From the NCBI GenBank assembly GCA_963791885.1, contig CAWBUL010000005.1, positions 1,984,001 through 2,048,000 of the forward strand: a stretch of DNA of 64,000 nucleotides, given 5' to 3'. Below, piece by piece: positions 1 through 9,553 of the stretch. Numbering within the stretch: the stretch's first letter is position 1; each line of letters begins with the position of its first letter. Both the position numbers and the translations under genes were made by a program. Under the pieces are notes generated by a model. The model saw nothing but the letters and a program-made list of their open reading frames with translations, was not told where the DNA came from and did not search any database. The DNA comes from CAVSUZ01 sp963791885 (GTDB lineage: Bacteria; Pseudomonadota; Alphaproteobacteria; Acetobacterales; Acetobacteraceae).

Positions 1-615
1 CTCCCGGCGGCGACGCGGCTGCGTCTGGCGCAGGAGTTTGGCGTTGCCTCAGCGATCGATCTCACCAGCGCCAATATAAGCCGGCCGCGAAACCTGACGT
101 TGCGTTCGCTGACGCCGGCGGATGAGCGCGTGGTGGGGCGCGATCTGAGTTTCACATTGACCGGCGCCGATCCGGTGTGGGGGAGTTCGACCACGATCCG
201 GGTGGATTTCGGCGACGGCACGGCGCCGTTCATTGCGAACGCCGAAGCGGTTCGTCAGAGCGGTCCGATCGTGCACCAATACGCTGCGCCAGTGACCGCA
301 CGGCTCACCGTGACGGCGACGGAGGATCCGAGGCCGGGCGAGGCGACAGGAACACTACTGGGTCAGGGTAATACGACGGTGCTGATCGTGCCGTCGCCAG
401 TCACGCGGGCGCGCATCATCGCCGATGAGTTTCTGAACCTGCGCTTCGCGCTGGCGCTGCTGATCGCGATGACGGTTTATTACTGGCGTTACCACAACCG
501 GACCACGGTCTTCGGCGCCCGGGGCTATGATTACGTGGAAGCGTTCGCCCTGGGATTTGCGGTCGACGCCGCCGTTTCGCGGTTGCCGCAGGCCATTGCA
601 GGGTTCGTCAGCTGA
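1..615 (+). CDS. C-terminal end of a PKD-like membrane protein (5' end outside window)
   Basis: The reading frame is open from base 1, so only the last 204 codons are present. A PKD/Ig-like segment is recognisable by VDFGDGT (about residue 67 of the visible part) followed by a beta-rich stretch with HQYAAP. Near residues 150-165 lies one hydrophobic helix (FALALLIAMTVYYW), and the remaining C-terminus holds a weaker hydrophobic stretch. This suggests a surface or periplasmic PKD domain tethered to the membrane. It ends 24 bp before the histidine kinase on the same strand, so the two may be co-transcribed. No function is assigned. Confidence 0.6.
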   Translation, partial: LPAATRLRLAQEFGVASAIDLTSANISRPRNLTLRSLTPADERVVGRDLSFTLTGADPVWGSSTTIRVDFGDGTAPFIANAEAVRQSGPIVHQYAAPVTARLTVTATEDPRPGEATGTLLGQGNTTVLIVPSPVTRARIIADEFLNLRFALALLIAMTVYYWRYHNRTTVFGARGYDYVEAFALGFAVDAAVSRLPQAIAGFVS

Positions 616-639
616 ACTTCGGTCTTTACCGGGTACAAC

Positions 640-2586
640 ATGTTCGCACCATTGAGCTGGCTTGCTGATTCGGACGCCCTGACGCCCGACGGATTTTGCC
701 TGGCGTGGGAGCCAGGCTTGATCTGGCTGCAGGCAGGATCGGATCTGGTTATCGCGGCGTCCTACTATTCGATTCCCCTGGCGCTTGTGGTGTTCGCTCG
801 CCGGCGTACCGATCTTGCCTTCCGCTGGATTCTGTTGCTGTTCGCAGCCTTCATCCTGGCGTGCGGCACCACCCACCTGTTCAGCGTTCTGACCTTGTGG
901 GTGCCCGCGTACTGGGCCGAAGGAGTTGTGAAGGCCGTCACGGCGGTGATTTCAATCATCACTGCTCTATGTCTCTGGCCGCTGATCCCGCGCCTGATCG
1001 CACTGCCGTCGCCCGCGGCCCTGGAGCGGGAGATCGAAGCACGCGACCAGGCCAGCCGTCAGCTTGCGGAAAGCGAGGCCCGCTATCGATCGCTGTTCAT
1101 CCGCGCCCCGGCTGCCATGCATTCGGTCGATCAGCAGGGGCGGATCATCGCTGCCAGCGACATGTGGCTCGAGCTGCTTGGTTACGCGCGGAACGATGTC
1201 GAGGGGCGCCCGCTCTCCGAATTCCAGGAGCCGGGATCGCCGACCGACGACTGGACCGAGACGCGCAATCAGGAGCGGCGCTTCGTGTGCAAGTCGGGCG
1301 CGGTGATCGACGCGCTGTTGTCGTCCACGCAAGAGCAGGACGCTTTGGCGATGGGATGGCGGGCCGTCGGCGTGCTGATCGATGTGACTGCCCGCAAGCG
1401 GGCGGAGTCAGCGCTGCTGGACAGCGAGGAGCGGCTGCGCCAGGCCGAGAAGTTGACGGCGCTTGGCCAGCTCGCCGGCGGCATCGCGCATGATTTCAAC
1501 AACGTACTCCAAGCGATACAGGGCGCCGTCACCCTGCTTTCTCGCAATCGCGCCGATCCCTCGGCGGTCGCGCGCTACGCGGCCCTGATCGATGAGGCCA
1601 CAAGCCGCGCATCCTCAGTCACGCGCAGGCTGCTGGCGTTCGCGCGGCGCGACACGTTGCGCGCGGCGCCCATTGGCGTGCAAGGCCTGCTGGGAGGCAT
1701 GCGTGAATTGCTGACGCACACGCTGGGCACGGGCATCACGGTGGCCATCGATGTGCAATCCGCACTGCCGGACATCCTTGCCGATCGCGGGCAGCTTGAA
1801 ACGGTGCTGCTGAACCTTGCCACCAATGCACGCGATGCCATGCCGTCAGGCGGTCGGCTGACGCTGTCTGCGGCGGTGCATGAGGTCCTGACCGAGGATC
1901 AGCCGCTCGGACTTGCCCGCGGTGAGTACGTGCGGCTTTCGGTCACCGATACCGGCGTGGGCATGGATGCCACGACGCTGACCCACGCCATGGAGCCGTT
2001 CTTTACCACCAAGCCGCAGGGCAAGGGTACGGGGCTGGGGTTGGCGACGGCACGCGGTTTCGCGGGACAATCAGGCGGTGCGTTGGGTATCGAGAGCGCC
2101 CCAGGTCTGGGAACCACGGTCAGCCTGTGGCTCCCCGTCACCGACGCGCATGCGCCGAATGTATCGCGCGACGCGCGCGATGCCCCCGGTCACCATACGG
2201 TCCACGTCTTGCTCGTGGATGACGATGCCATGGTCCGAGAGGTACTCGCGTCGGAACTTGCGGACCGAGGTTTCGAAGTCATGCAGGCTGAAAACGCTCA
2301 GCATGCGCTGGATCTTCTCGTTGCCGATAGAACGATCGATCTGCTGATTTCGGACCAGGCCACGCCCGGGACGGATGGGCTGACCCTGATCCGCATGGTG
2401 CGCGAACGCCAACCGGGGCTGCCGGCAATCCTGCTGACGGGCTATGCCAACGAAGCCACGGCGCTGGTGGCCAGCGGGTTCGTTGGATCGTTCACCCTGT
2501 TGCACAAGCCGATCACCGGGACCGAACTGGCGGATCGGGCGGCAGATTTGGTGGACGCGGCGCGCGCAACGGATGTGGCACAGTAG
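640..2586 (+). CDS. Hybrid histidine kinase with ETR1-type ethylene-binding sensor domain
   Basis: 648 aa. Residues 35-120 hold three membrane helices that match the plant ethylene-receptor sensor. D35 and Y42 (SDLVIAASYYSIP), I72, C75 and H79 (FILACGTTHL) fall at the spacing of ETR1 Asp25, Tyr32, Ile62, Cys65 and His69; in ETR1 the Cys and His bind Cu(I). Next come a PAS domain (about 145-250), a HisKA region with H284 in GIAHDFNN, a HATPase domain with N-box LNLATNARDAM and G-boxes DTGVGM and GKGTGLGLAT, and a receiver domain (about 521-640) with acidic pocket DDD, phospho-acceptor D572 and K623. The PAS plus C-terminal receiver architecture is that of a hybrid kinase. Ethylene binding is inference from the conserved residues; redox or light sensing through similar helices cannot be excluded. 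It is followed convergently by the broken patatin gene (20 bp). Confidence 0.9.
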   Translation: MFAPLSWLADSDALTPDGFCLAWEPGLIWLQAGSDLVIAASYYSIPLALVVFARRRTDLAFRWILLLFAAFILACGTTHLFSVLTLWVPAYWAEGVVKAVTAVISIITALCLWPLIPRLIALPSPAALEREIEARDQASRQLAESEARYRSLFIRAPAAMHSVDQQGRIIAASDMWLELLGYARNDVEGRPLSEFQEPGSPTDDWTETRNQERRFVCKSGAVIDALLSSTQEQDALAMGWRAVGVLIDVTARKRAESALLDSEERLRQAEKLTALGQLAGGIAHDFNNVLQAIQGAVTLLSRNRADPSAVARYAALIDEATSRASSVTRRLLAFARRDTLRAAPIGVQGLLGGMRELLTHTLGTGITVAIDVQSALPDILADRGQLETVLLNLATNARDAMPSGGRLTLSAAVHEVLTEDQPLGLARGEYVRLSVTDTGVGMDATTLTHAMEPFFTTKPQGKGTGLGLATARGFAGQSGGALGIESAPGLGTTVSLWLPVTDAHAPNVSRDARDAPGHHTVHVLLVDDDAMVREVLASELADRGFEVMQAENAQHALDLLVADRTIDLLISDQATPGTDGLTLIRMVRERQPGLPAILLTGYANEATALVASGFVGSFTLLHKPITGTELADRAADLVDAARATDVAQ

Positions 2587-3396
2587 AAAGTTGAGGGAAG
2601 GGCGCCTATCCGCTCGACACCAGGCCATTGATGGTCTTGGCGATCTGCTGCCACTCTGATGAGGCGATGTACTGGTCCGTCAGCGACGCCATCTGCGCCA
2701 CATCCGTGCAGTCATCCAGTGAGTAGGTCTGAGTGAACACGGGATTGGCGCGAATATAGGTCGATCCCCGCAGCATCATCTGCGCGGTCAGATCGTTGAT
2801 CTGGCTGCTCCCGGCGAACATCGCCTCGATCAGCGGAAAGGCGGGCGAGGTTCCATCCTGGTATGGCCACATCCATCCAAGAATGCCGCCAGGGAAGATA
2901 GCGTCGGATGGCGGATAGGAGTTGCTGACGTCGCCTGTCCCGAGGGAGACGGGGGCGACACTGCCGGGTGCGGGCCCGTTTGCGCCCGAAAGCGAACTCG
3001 CCGAATAGCAGGCCGCGGCGACAGTGCAGGGATTGTCGGCACAGACGCCGCCATCCACGAACGAACCGGGCGTGATGGTGTGGGGCGGGAAGAACAGCGG
3101 CGCGGCCGCGCTGCACATCGCGGTGTCAATCAGGCTCGTGGCGCTTAGGGAAACTCTGATCAACCCCGCCATCTGCGCCGCCCGGTCGTGGTGGTGGCGA
3201 AGACGGAGAAATCTGGATGCGACCTGAGGCCGGAATTCGGCGTTCGCGGGCCGGTTCGGCCGGTCTGCCGGATCGTCGCAGCGCTGCGGACGCAGCTCTC
3301 CTCTCACGCAGCCAGTAGCGACCTTCGAGCGAGGTAAAGATTGGCGAGGCCGCAGGTGACGAACAGCCGGTGGGCATTCTTGTCCAACCCGCGATA

Positions 3397-4534
3397 GTGC
3401 TCTGACTCATACGGACGATGCAGGCAATCTTTCGAGCTTGGCAAGGATTGAGGCGGTGACTGCGGTCCAGACGAATGGGCGTGGTTCTGCATTTCGCTCA
3501 GCGAGGTAAGTCTTAATGGCAGCCTGCAGGCTGACGAGGGAGTGGAAGCTGCCGCGCCGGATGCGTTGTCGGGTAAGAGCGGAGAAGAAGGTCTCCACCG
3601 CGTTCAGCCATGACCCGGAGGTTGGCGTGAAGTGGAAGGTCCATCGGTCATGGCGTGCCAGCCAGGCCTGTACCTTTCGGTGCCGGTGGGTGGCGTAGTT
3701 GTCGACGACCGCATGGACCAACTTGCCGGACGGCACCTCGCGTTCGACGGCATTGAGGAAGCGGATGAACTCCTCGTGCCGGTGTCGCTGCATGCAGCGA
3801 CCGATCACCGTACCCTTCAGCACGTTCAATGCGGCGAACAACGTCGTCGTTCCATGGCGTTTGTAGTCGTGGGTCATGGTGCCGCAGCGGCCGGGTTTCA
3901 GCGGCAGTCCAGGCTGGGTACGGTCGAGCGCCTGGATTTGGCTCTTTTCGTCGATCGACAGCACCACCGCGTGGGCGGGCGGATCGAGATAAAGGCCGAT
4001 GATATCCGCCATTTTCTCAGCGAACTGCGGATCACGCGAGCGCTTGAAGCTGCGCACGCGGTGCGGCTGGAGTTGGTGCGCCGCCCAGATGCGCTGCACC
4101 GAGCGCAGCGACATGGCGGTGGCGTTTGCCATGGCTCGCCCGGTCCAATACGTGGTCCCAGGGGGCGGCTCGCCACACGTGAGCGCCACGACGTGCGCCA
4201 CTTTATCGGCCGGGATCGGTCGTTTGCCGGGCTTGCGCGTCTTGTCACGCAGCAACCCGTCGGGACCTTCCTCGGCAAAACGCTGCTGCCAGCGCCAGAC
4301 CATGGGGCGGCTGACGCTGATCTCTTTCGCCACATGTTGCACCGGCCGACCACTGGCCGAGGCCAGAACGACTCGGGCTCGCTCGATGTATTTGCCCGCT
4401 CGGTTGCGATCCGATGCTATTGCCTTAAGCCGCTTCCTGTCTGCCGCGCTCAACAACACGCATACTGTCTGTGCCATGCTCACAAAATCGCATGGCAACC
4501 GCATGTTGTGAATCGATAGAATGCGTCAGAGCAA
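3397..4534 (-). mobile_element. IS630-family element, copy 1 (nested in IS5)
   Basis: 1138 bp, flanked by TA on both sides, the target duplication of the IS630/Tc1 type. Ends are GTGCTCTGACTCAT at the left and the complement of TTGCTCTGACGCAT at the right. Three intact or near-intact copies and one fragment with the same ends occur in the genomic island. This copy lies outside the island, so the element has transposed onto the chromosome proper. Confidence 0.93.
3407..4477 (-). CDS. IS630-family transposase (copy 1)
   Basis: 356 aa from the MAQTV start (a start 9 codons upstream is also open). Residues about 1-130 contain two helix-turn-helix units, one with ISVSRPMVWRWQQRF. The DDE core follows: D in LSIDEKSQ, D in VVDNYATH, E in WLNAVETFF. 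Length and order are typical for IS630 transposases. The protein is nearly identical to the other copies in this window and is intact, so it could supply transposase for all of them. Confidence 0.95.
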   Translation of the reverse strand: MAQTVCVLLSAADRKRLKAIASDRNRAGKYIERARVVLASASGRPVQHVAKEISVSRPMVWRWQQRFAEEGPDGLLRDKTRKPGKRPIPADKVAHVVALTCGEPPPGTTYWTGRAMANATAMSLRSVQRIWAAHQLQPHRVRSFKRSRDPQFAEKMADIIGLYLDPPAHAVVLSIDEKSQIQALDRTQPGLPLKPGRCGTMTHDYKRHGTTTLFAALNVLKGTVIGRCMQRHRHEEFIRFLNAVEREVPSGKLVHAVVDNYATHRHRKVQAWLARHDRWTFHFTPTSGSWLNAVETFFSALTRQRIRRGSFHSLVSLQAAIKTYLAERNAEPRPFVWTAVTASILAKLERLPASSV

Positions 4535-6057
4535 TAGCGCACCTTCACAAATCCAAACACGCGCTTGATGACCCCGATACTATGCTCGACCTTCGCCCGT
4601 ACCTTCGACTTGGTCCGATTGCGAGCTTTCTCTGCCTCATCGACAACACCGCGATGACGATATCGCCGGTTGGTGAAGTCCTGTGCAGATGGAGCATGCT
4701 CGCGGATGACATGACGCTGGCCACGATAGGCCTGGTCGCCCCAGACACGCCGTTCCTCGCCATGTAGCAGGTCACCAAGCACGCTGGCATCATGCACATT
4801 CGCCGCAGTGGCCACCGCGGAATGGATCAGCCTGGTCCTGCTATCTACCCCGACATGCGCCTTCATCCCGAAATACCACTGCTGGCCCTTGCGGGTCTGG
4901 TGCATCTCGGGGTCGCGCTGCTTTGTGGCATTCTTGGTCGAACTCGGAGCGCTGATGATGGTCGCGTCCACGATCGTGCCGGTGCCCACCTTCAGACCCA
5001 GACTCTCAAGATGCTCGTTGACGGTGGCAAATATCTCAGTTCCAAGCTCGTGCTGCTCCAACAGGTGGCGGAACTTGCAAACCGTGGTCTCGTCCGGCAC
5101 CGGCTCACGGCCGAGATCGATGCCGGCAAACTGCCGCATCGCAGCCAAGTCATACAGCGCCTCCTCCACTCCGGGATCCGAGAGATTGAACCACAGCTGC
5201 AGGAAGTAGATGCGCAACATGCGTTCCAGTCCCACCGGTGGTCGGCCCCTGCCAGGCTTCGGATAGACCGGCTCGATCAGCGCACAGAGTTGCTGCCACG
5301 GCACTACCCGCTCCATCTCGGCAAGAAAGGCTCCCCGCCGTGTGGTCTTGCCGTAGCGTTCGAAGCTTACGCTCGCCAGGGTCGCTTGACGCATCTCGTT
5401 CGGTCGATCCGAATGTAATCAATGCCACTCAACTACAGGCTGCTCCGTGACCGTGTCGAGATGGGATTCTTCAGAAGTCTCCTTAGATCCGGCGTCGTGG
5501 TCAGTCCCGGCAGGTTATGGAACACACAGGCCTGCCACGCATTGTTTTGGCCGGGGCTGATACGAAAGCTTGGTACGACGACGTATTTCTGCCGCTGCGT
5601 GGCAAGCTGCGCGAGGGTCATGGCGGGGAAGTTCGCCGTCAGCAGTGTTTGCAGTCCTATGCTTTGATATTTCGGGAAGGCCATTTGCTCCGCGGCTTCC
5701 ATCACCAGCTGCAGGATCTTCGACCAGTCGATTTCCTCTCCGGCAGCCGCAGTTTGCGGCGGAATGGCAGCGGCGATGTGCGCACGCAGAGCGCGGGACT
5801 GAGCCTGGTTCAGATAGGGCGTGAAGATCTCGTTGCAGTTCGACATGGACTCATAAAGGGAGACGATGGTGCCGATCGGCACGCCGGCGGCGAGGCCGAG
5901 CGCGATAATGCTGCCGGTCGATGTGCCCGCGAACAGCGAAACGCTCTGCAGGAATGCCGGATCCAGGCTCTGCAGCAGCTTGGCGGTGATCACCCCGCGC
6001 ACGCCGCCGCCATCGTAGGACAGGATAATGAATGGCGGATTGGCCATGGCGCGCCTC

Positions 6058-7881
6058 CTATCTCACGACCGCCGCCGCGATCTCCCGGAACAGGCGGGCC
6101 GGCAGACTGCCGCCCTGCATGTCGGTCATCGGCGCCTCGTTGTCGTTGCCCATCCAGACGCCGATGATAGTCCCATCGACCGCCCCGATGAACCAGGCGT
6201 CGCGCGCATCCTGCGTGGTGCCGGTCTTGCCAGCGACATCGTGGCCGGGCAGCGCCGCCTCCCGCCCGGTGCCGCGCGCCACGACGGCCCGCAGCATACG
6301 CAGCATCTCCGCCGCCTGATCCGGCGGAATCACCTGCTCCGGCGGTGTGAGTGCGATCGCCTCGGTGCGCCCATCCGTGCGAATGCCCCGAATCGCCGCA
6401 GGGGTGACACGCCGGCCACCATTGAAGAACGGAGCGTAGGCAGCGGCCAGTTCGAGCAACCCGACCTCCCCGGTGCCGAGCGCGATGGAAGCGTTGTCCG
6501 GCAGCTTGTCGGCAATGCCAAGACGCGCGGCGACGGCGGCGGCGACGCGGGGCCCTCCGGCACGCAGGAGCAGGCGGACGGCGGCGGTGTTGATGGATTG
6601 GGCCAGGGCTTGTTCGACGGTGATCTCGCCCAGATAGCGCCGCTCGAAATCGTGCGGCGACCAGTTGCCGAGCCGGATCGGTGCATCCAGTACGGTATCG
6701 TCCGGCGTCACGCCATGCTCCAGCGCGGCGAGCCACACGAAGGGCTTGAACGCGGAACCAGGCTGACGGCGCGCGAGCGTGGCGCGATTATAGGCGCTTT
6801 CCTGATAGTTGCGGCCGCCAACCATCGCACGCACCGCGCCGGTGGCGGAATCCAGCACGACCACCGCAGCTTGAGATGCGTGATGCGCGGCGCCCGGGCC
6901 GGCCAGCATGGTGGCGACGCTGCGCTCCGCTGCCTGCTGGATACGCGGATCGAGCGTGGTGAGGATCGAAGCATCCTGGTCGGGGGGGATGACCAATTCG
7001 GCCCGTTCCGCGGCCCAGTCGGCGAACCACCCGCCAGCCAGAACGGTGCCTTCAGGGAAGCGCATCCGGTCGGTGGCTGCCTGGGCCTGGGATGCCGTGA
7101 TGTCGCCGTTCGACACCATGGCAGCCAGCACCTCGCGGGCGCGCGCGGCCGCGGCGTCCGGGTCGACGCGGGGGTTGAAGCGTGACGGGGCGCGCGGCAA
7201 TCCCGCGATGACGGCGGCCTGCCAGAGCGAGAGCTGACGAGCGGAGACACCGAAATAGACCCGCGCGGCGGCATCCACGCCCCAGGCGCCGGCGCCGAAA
7301 TAGATGCGGTTGAGCCAGATCTCGAGGATCTGGCGCTTGGTGAAATGCTCACTGAGCCAGAGCGTGAGGATCAGTTCCTGCACCTTGCGGCGGAAGGTGC
7401 GCGCGTTCGACAGGAACAGATTCTTCGCGACCTGCTGCGTGATGGTCGATCCGCCTTGCACGATCCGGCCACGCGTCACGTCGGTCATGAACGCGCGGCC
7501 GATGCCGATCGGATCGATGCCGGGCTCGCTCCAGAAGCGATGATCCTCGATCGCCACGGCGGCTTCCGGCACATAGGCAGGCAGATCGGACAGGTGGACG
7601 GTCTCGCCCACGATATCGCCATAGCTGGCGAAGATGCGGCCGGATGTGTCGGCCAGGGTCAGGCTGGGGCGGCGGACGGCGTCCAGCGCCAATTCGGGAC
7701 GCGGCAGGTCGCGCGCGAACCACAGCAGCAGGGCGGCGGCGCCGAGGGTGCCCCATATGCCGGCGATGATGAGCCGACGGAACCAGCGCCAGCGCAGGCG
7801 CGGGCGACGTACGGCACGCTCGGGCGCCGGTGCGCGGGCGGGAATGAGGCTGGACTCGGACGCGGTCCGGGCGCGGGACAT
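6058..7881 (-). CDS. Class A penicillin-binding protein (glycosyltransferase/transpeptidase)
   Basis: 607 aa. A short basic cytoplasmic N-terminus and one membrane helix (about 37-56) precede a GT51 glycosyltransferase domain with catalytic E112 in AIEDHRFW and GGSTITQQ (143-150). The transpeptidase domain carries SAFK (S376), SIN (429-431) and KTGTT (552-556), the three penicillin-binding motifs. The enzyme polymerises and cross-links lipid II in the periplasm. At 607 residues it is a compact member, shorter than E. coli PBP1a and without large insertions. The ATG at 7881 is 95 bp from the divergent dehydrogenase; the patatin gene follows 10 bp downstream. Confidence 0.95.
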   Translation of the reverse strand: MSRARTASESSLIPARAPAPERAVRRPRLRWRWFRRLIIAGIWGTLGAAALLLWFARDLPRPELALDAVRRPSLTLADTSGRIFASYGDIVGETVHLSDLPAYVPEAAVAIEDHRFWSEPGIDPIGIGRAFMTDVTRGRIVQGGSTITQQVAKNLFLSNARTFRRKVQELILTLWLSEHFTKRQILEIWLNRIYFGAGAWGVDAAARVYFGVSARQLSLWQAAVIAGLPRAPSRFNPRVDPDAAAARAREVLAAMVSNGDITASQAQAATDRMRFPEGTVLAGGWFADWAAERAELVIPPDQDASILTTLDPRIQQAAERSVATMLAGPGAAHHASQAAVVVLDSATGAVRAMVGGRNYQESAYNRATLARRQPGSAFKPFVWLAALEHGVTPDDTVLDAPIRLGNWSPHDFERRYLGEITVEQALAQSINTAAVRLLLRAGGPRVAAAVAARLGIADKLPDNASIALGTGEVGLLELAAAYAPFFNGGRRVTPAAIRGIRTDGRTEAIALTPPEQVIPPDQAAEMLRMLRAVVARGTGREAALPGHDVAGKTGTTQDARDAWFIGAVDGTIIGVWMGNDNEAPMTDMQGGSLPARLFREIAAAVVR

Positions 7882-7976
7882 TCGGCGGCGTTGTACGCAA
7901 GCAGCGTGTTCGGCGGAAGCTTGCTCATCGGGTGTGGGGCTGGGCAGAGTGGCGCCACTGACAGCGGGGAACTTGG

Positions 7977-8882
7977 ATGCGCGGTATTTTCATGGACGCG
8001 GTGGATGACCTGGCCGACGTGTTCCGGCGCGTCGTGCGCGATGACGATCCACCGGTCGACGTGCAGGAGCGCGCGCATGTGGCGCCGGAGGAGCTGGCGG
8101 GATTGTTGCACGGCTACGATTTCGTGCTGGACGATCATACGCAGATGCCGACCGCGGCGATGCGCGAATGCCGCGACATCAAGCACATCATTTTTCTCGG
8201 CACCGGCGCGCGCAGCTACATGAACCCCGAGGAGCTCGCCGGGATCGGCAAGACGGTCCACATCATCAAGGGTTACGGCGACACGGCTGTGGCGGAGCAC
8301 ACGATCGCCCTGATGTGGGGCGCGGCCCGCGGGATCGCCCGGATGGACCGCGACATGCGGCGTGGCGTGTGGACCCGGACAGAGGGGCCGCAACTGACCG
8401 GCAAGACGCTCGGCCTGATCGGCTACGGCGGCATCGGGGCGGAGGTGGCGCGCATCGCGCATGGCAGCGGGATGCGCGTGCTGGCGTGGAATCGCTCGAC
8501 CAAATCCGCGCCGGGTGTGACGTTCGTCGATCTGGACACGCTGCTGGCGGAGAGCCACGTGGTGTCGCTGCATCTGCTGCTGAATGACGAGACGCGCGGT
8601 TTCCTGAACGCGGAGCGGATCGCGCGGATGCGGCCGGGCGCCATCTTCGTGAACACGGCGCGCGGCGCGCTCCTGGATGAGGAGGCGCTGATCGCCGGAT
8701 TACGCGAAGGGCGGATTGCACATGCGGCGCTCGATGTATTCCACCAGGAGCCGCTGCCGGTGGATCATGCGTTCACGCGGTTGGAGAACGTGACGCTGTC
8801 GGCGCACAGCGCGTTCCGCACGCCGGAGGCGAGCGAGGCGCTGCTGCGGCGTGCCCTGGACATTGCGCGCAGGCTTGCGTAG
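7977..8882 (+). CDS. D-isomer-specific 2-hydroxyacid dehydrogenase
   Basis: 301 aa, NAD(P)-dependent oxidoreductase of the phosphoglycerate dehydrogenase/hydroxypyruvate reductase superfamily. The Rossmann nucleotide motif is GYGGIG (149-154). The catalytic triad is visible as R229 (NTARG), E258 (FHQEP) and H277 (SAHSAF). The exact substrate (glyoxylate, hydroxypyruvate or another 2-oxoacid) cannot be read from sequence. It is divergent from the penicillin-binding protein and is the last gene before tRNA-Leu and the island. Confidence 0.92.
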   Translation: MRGIFMDAVDDLADVFRRVVRDDDPPVDVQERAHVAPEELAGLLHGYDFVLDDHTQMPTAAMRECRDIKHIIFLGTGARSYMNPEELAGIGKTVHIIKGYGDTAVAEHTIALMWGAARGIARMDRDMRRGVWTRTEGPQLTGKTLGLIGYGGIGAEVARIAHGSGMRVLAWNRSTKSAPGVTFVDLDTLLAESHVVSLHLLLNDETRGFLNAERIARMRPGAIFVNTARGALLDEEALIAGLREGRIAHAALDVFHQEPLPVDHAFTRLENVTLSAHSAFRTPEASEALLRRALDIARRLA

Positions 8883-8929
8883 CGGGGTTCATGTTGCGCG
8901 CCCCGCCGCCTGCCAACCCGGCGCGCTGT

Positions 8930-9010
8930 GCCCGCCTGGCGGAACGGTAGACGCAGCGGACTTAAAATCCGCGGCCCAGTGGCGTGGGGGTTCGACTCCC
9001 CCGGCGGGCA
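8930..9010 (+). tRNA. tRNA-Leu (anticodon TAA)
   Basis: 81 nt. The acceptor stem GCCCGCC pairs with GGCGGGC, discriminator A. The anticodon stem GCGGA/TCCGC encloses CTTAAAA, giving anticodon TAA. The T arm is GGGGG-TTCGACT-CCCCC. A medium-length variable region is consistent with Leu. No CCA is encoded. Its 3' half is the integration target of the adjacent island and is kept intact here. Confidence 0.97.
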
Positions 9011-9011
9011 T
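8964..9011 (+). repeat. Left attachment repeat of the genomic island
   Basis: The last 47 bases of tRNA-Leu plus one base recur at 46624-46671 with two mismatches, exactly 37,660 bp away. This is the usual trace of tyrosine-integrase insertion in a tRNA 3' end. Confidence 0.92.
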
Positions 9012-9128
9012 AAGCGATTGTTATTTTTCTGAAATCGCTCTGTCAGACAGGACCATTTTGTTCCGCCTCTTAGGGTCATCGCCGTTCCTATGCGGGCATT
9101 ATGCGGACGCTGCGGCTGAAAACCCAGC

Positions 9129-9539
9129 TTACCCCTCTTCCTTTTGTCCGGCCCCGAGTTTGACCAGGATCGCCTTGAGCGCCATCCGTTCCTCGTTCGA
9201 GAGCCGGGAAACATCCAGCTTCGGCGGCCCGGCCTGCTCCGCCTCAGTTTCCCTCACCTTGCCCAGCCCGCGATCCAGCACCGTCTGTGCCGCCACGATC
9301 CGGCAACGGGTGTCCTCGCCCTCGTCGGTCACGATGGCAATCAGCGTCCGAATGGCATCGAGCGAGGCTTCAGCGGCGATCTTCTGGACCTCGCGACAGC
9401 GGCCGCCCACGCCGGACGGGTTGCCAGACTTCCCCTTTTGCCAAGGCGCGATGCGGCCATGCCCGTGCGACGGGATGATGAGGGACGGCGCAGTGCTGGA
9501 GGCAGTGGTACCAGTGCCGTGCCCGATCAGGGTTTCCAT
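9129..9539 (-). CDS. DUF5681-like small protein
   Basis: 136 aa. The segment PWQKGKSGNPSGVGGR (about 32-47) is the signature of DUF5681-type proteins, which are common in phages and islands. The rest is a helical, charged region (SNEERMALKAILVKLG) without known motifs. The role is unknown. It is the leftmost gene of the island, pointing toward tRNA-Leu. Confidence 0.6.
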   Translation of the reverse strand: METLIGHGTGTTASSTAPSLIIPSHGHGRIAPWQKGKSGNPSGVGGRCREVQKIAAEASLDAIRTLIAIVTDEGEDTRCRIVAAQTVLDRGLGKVRETEAEQAGPPKLDVSRLSNEERMALKAILVKLGAGQKEEG

Positions 9540-9553
9540 GATGTGAGTTTACG

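Larger units (their letters stand above)
3304..5394 (-). pseudogene. IS5-family transposase, split by IS630
   Basis: The N-terminal and central part runs from 5394 to 4537 and includes the helix-turn-helix region and the DDE core (GTIVDATIISAPSSTKN, VWGDQAYRG, KVEHSIGVIKRVFGF). The reading frame enters IS630 after KVRY. The missing C-terminus (RGLDKNAHRLFVTCGLANLY) is on the other side of IS630, ending at 3304. Removing IS630 plus one TA restores a continuous gene. As found, the last about 30 residues are replaced by IS630-derived sequence. The break lies after the recognisable catalytic core, but I assume loss of function. Confidence 0.87.
3148..5482 (-). mobile_element. IS5-family insertion sequence with nested IS630
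   Basis: Imperfect terminal inverted repeats GGGAAACTCTGATCAACCCC (left) and, as the complement of the right end, GGAGACTTCTGAAGAATCCC. Flanked by TTA on both sides (3145-3147 and 5483-5485), which fits the TNA-type target duplication of part of the IS5 family. Without the nested IS630 copy and its TA duplication the element is 1195 bp, the usual IS5 size. It sits in the patatin gene. Confidence 0.88.
2606..6047 (-). pseudogene. Patatin-like phospholipase, interrupted by IS5 (itself carrying IS630)
   Basis: The N-terminal part (6047 to 5483) has the oxyanion motif DGGGVRG (residues 12-18) and nucleophile elbow GTSTG (S43). The C-terminal part (3147 to 2606) has the catalytic-Asp motif FVDGG. 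Between them lies a complete IS5-family element flanked by a TTA duplication. Removing the element and one TTA joins TTTPDL to SATSLIDTAM in frame and gives a 1104-nt gene (367 aa), a normal size for a bacterial patatin lipase. As it stands the catalytic dyad Ser/Asp is split between two fragments, so the enzyme is inactive. The start ATG lies 10 bp after the penicillin-binding protein stop on the same strand, so the two were probably one transcription unit. Confidence 0.9.

Noticed and set aside
3632..4519. Long open frame on the plus strand opposite the IS630 transposase (repeated in each copy)
   Set aside because: It lies antisense to an intact transposase with DDE motifs, and its sequence has no domain. 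It is a shadow of a GC-rich gene.
8765..9214. Minus-strand frame across tRNA-Leu
   Set aside because: It overlaps the tRNA and the dehydrogenase gene; no protein features.
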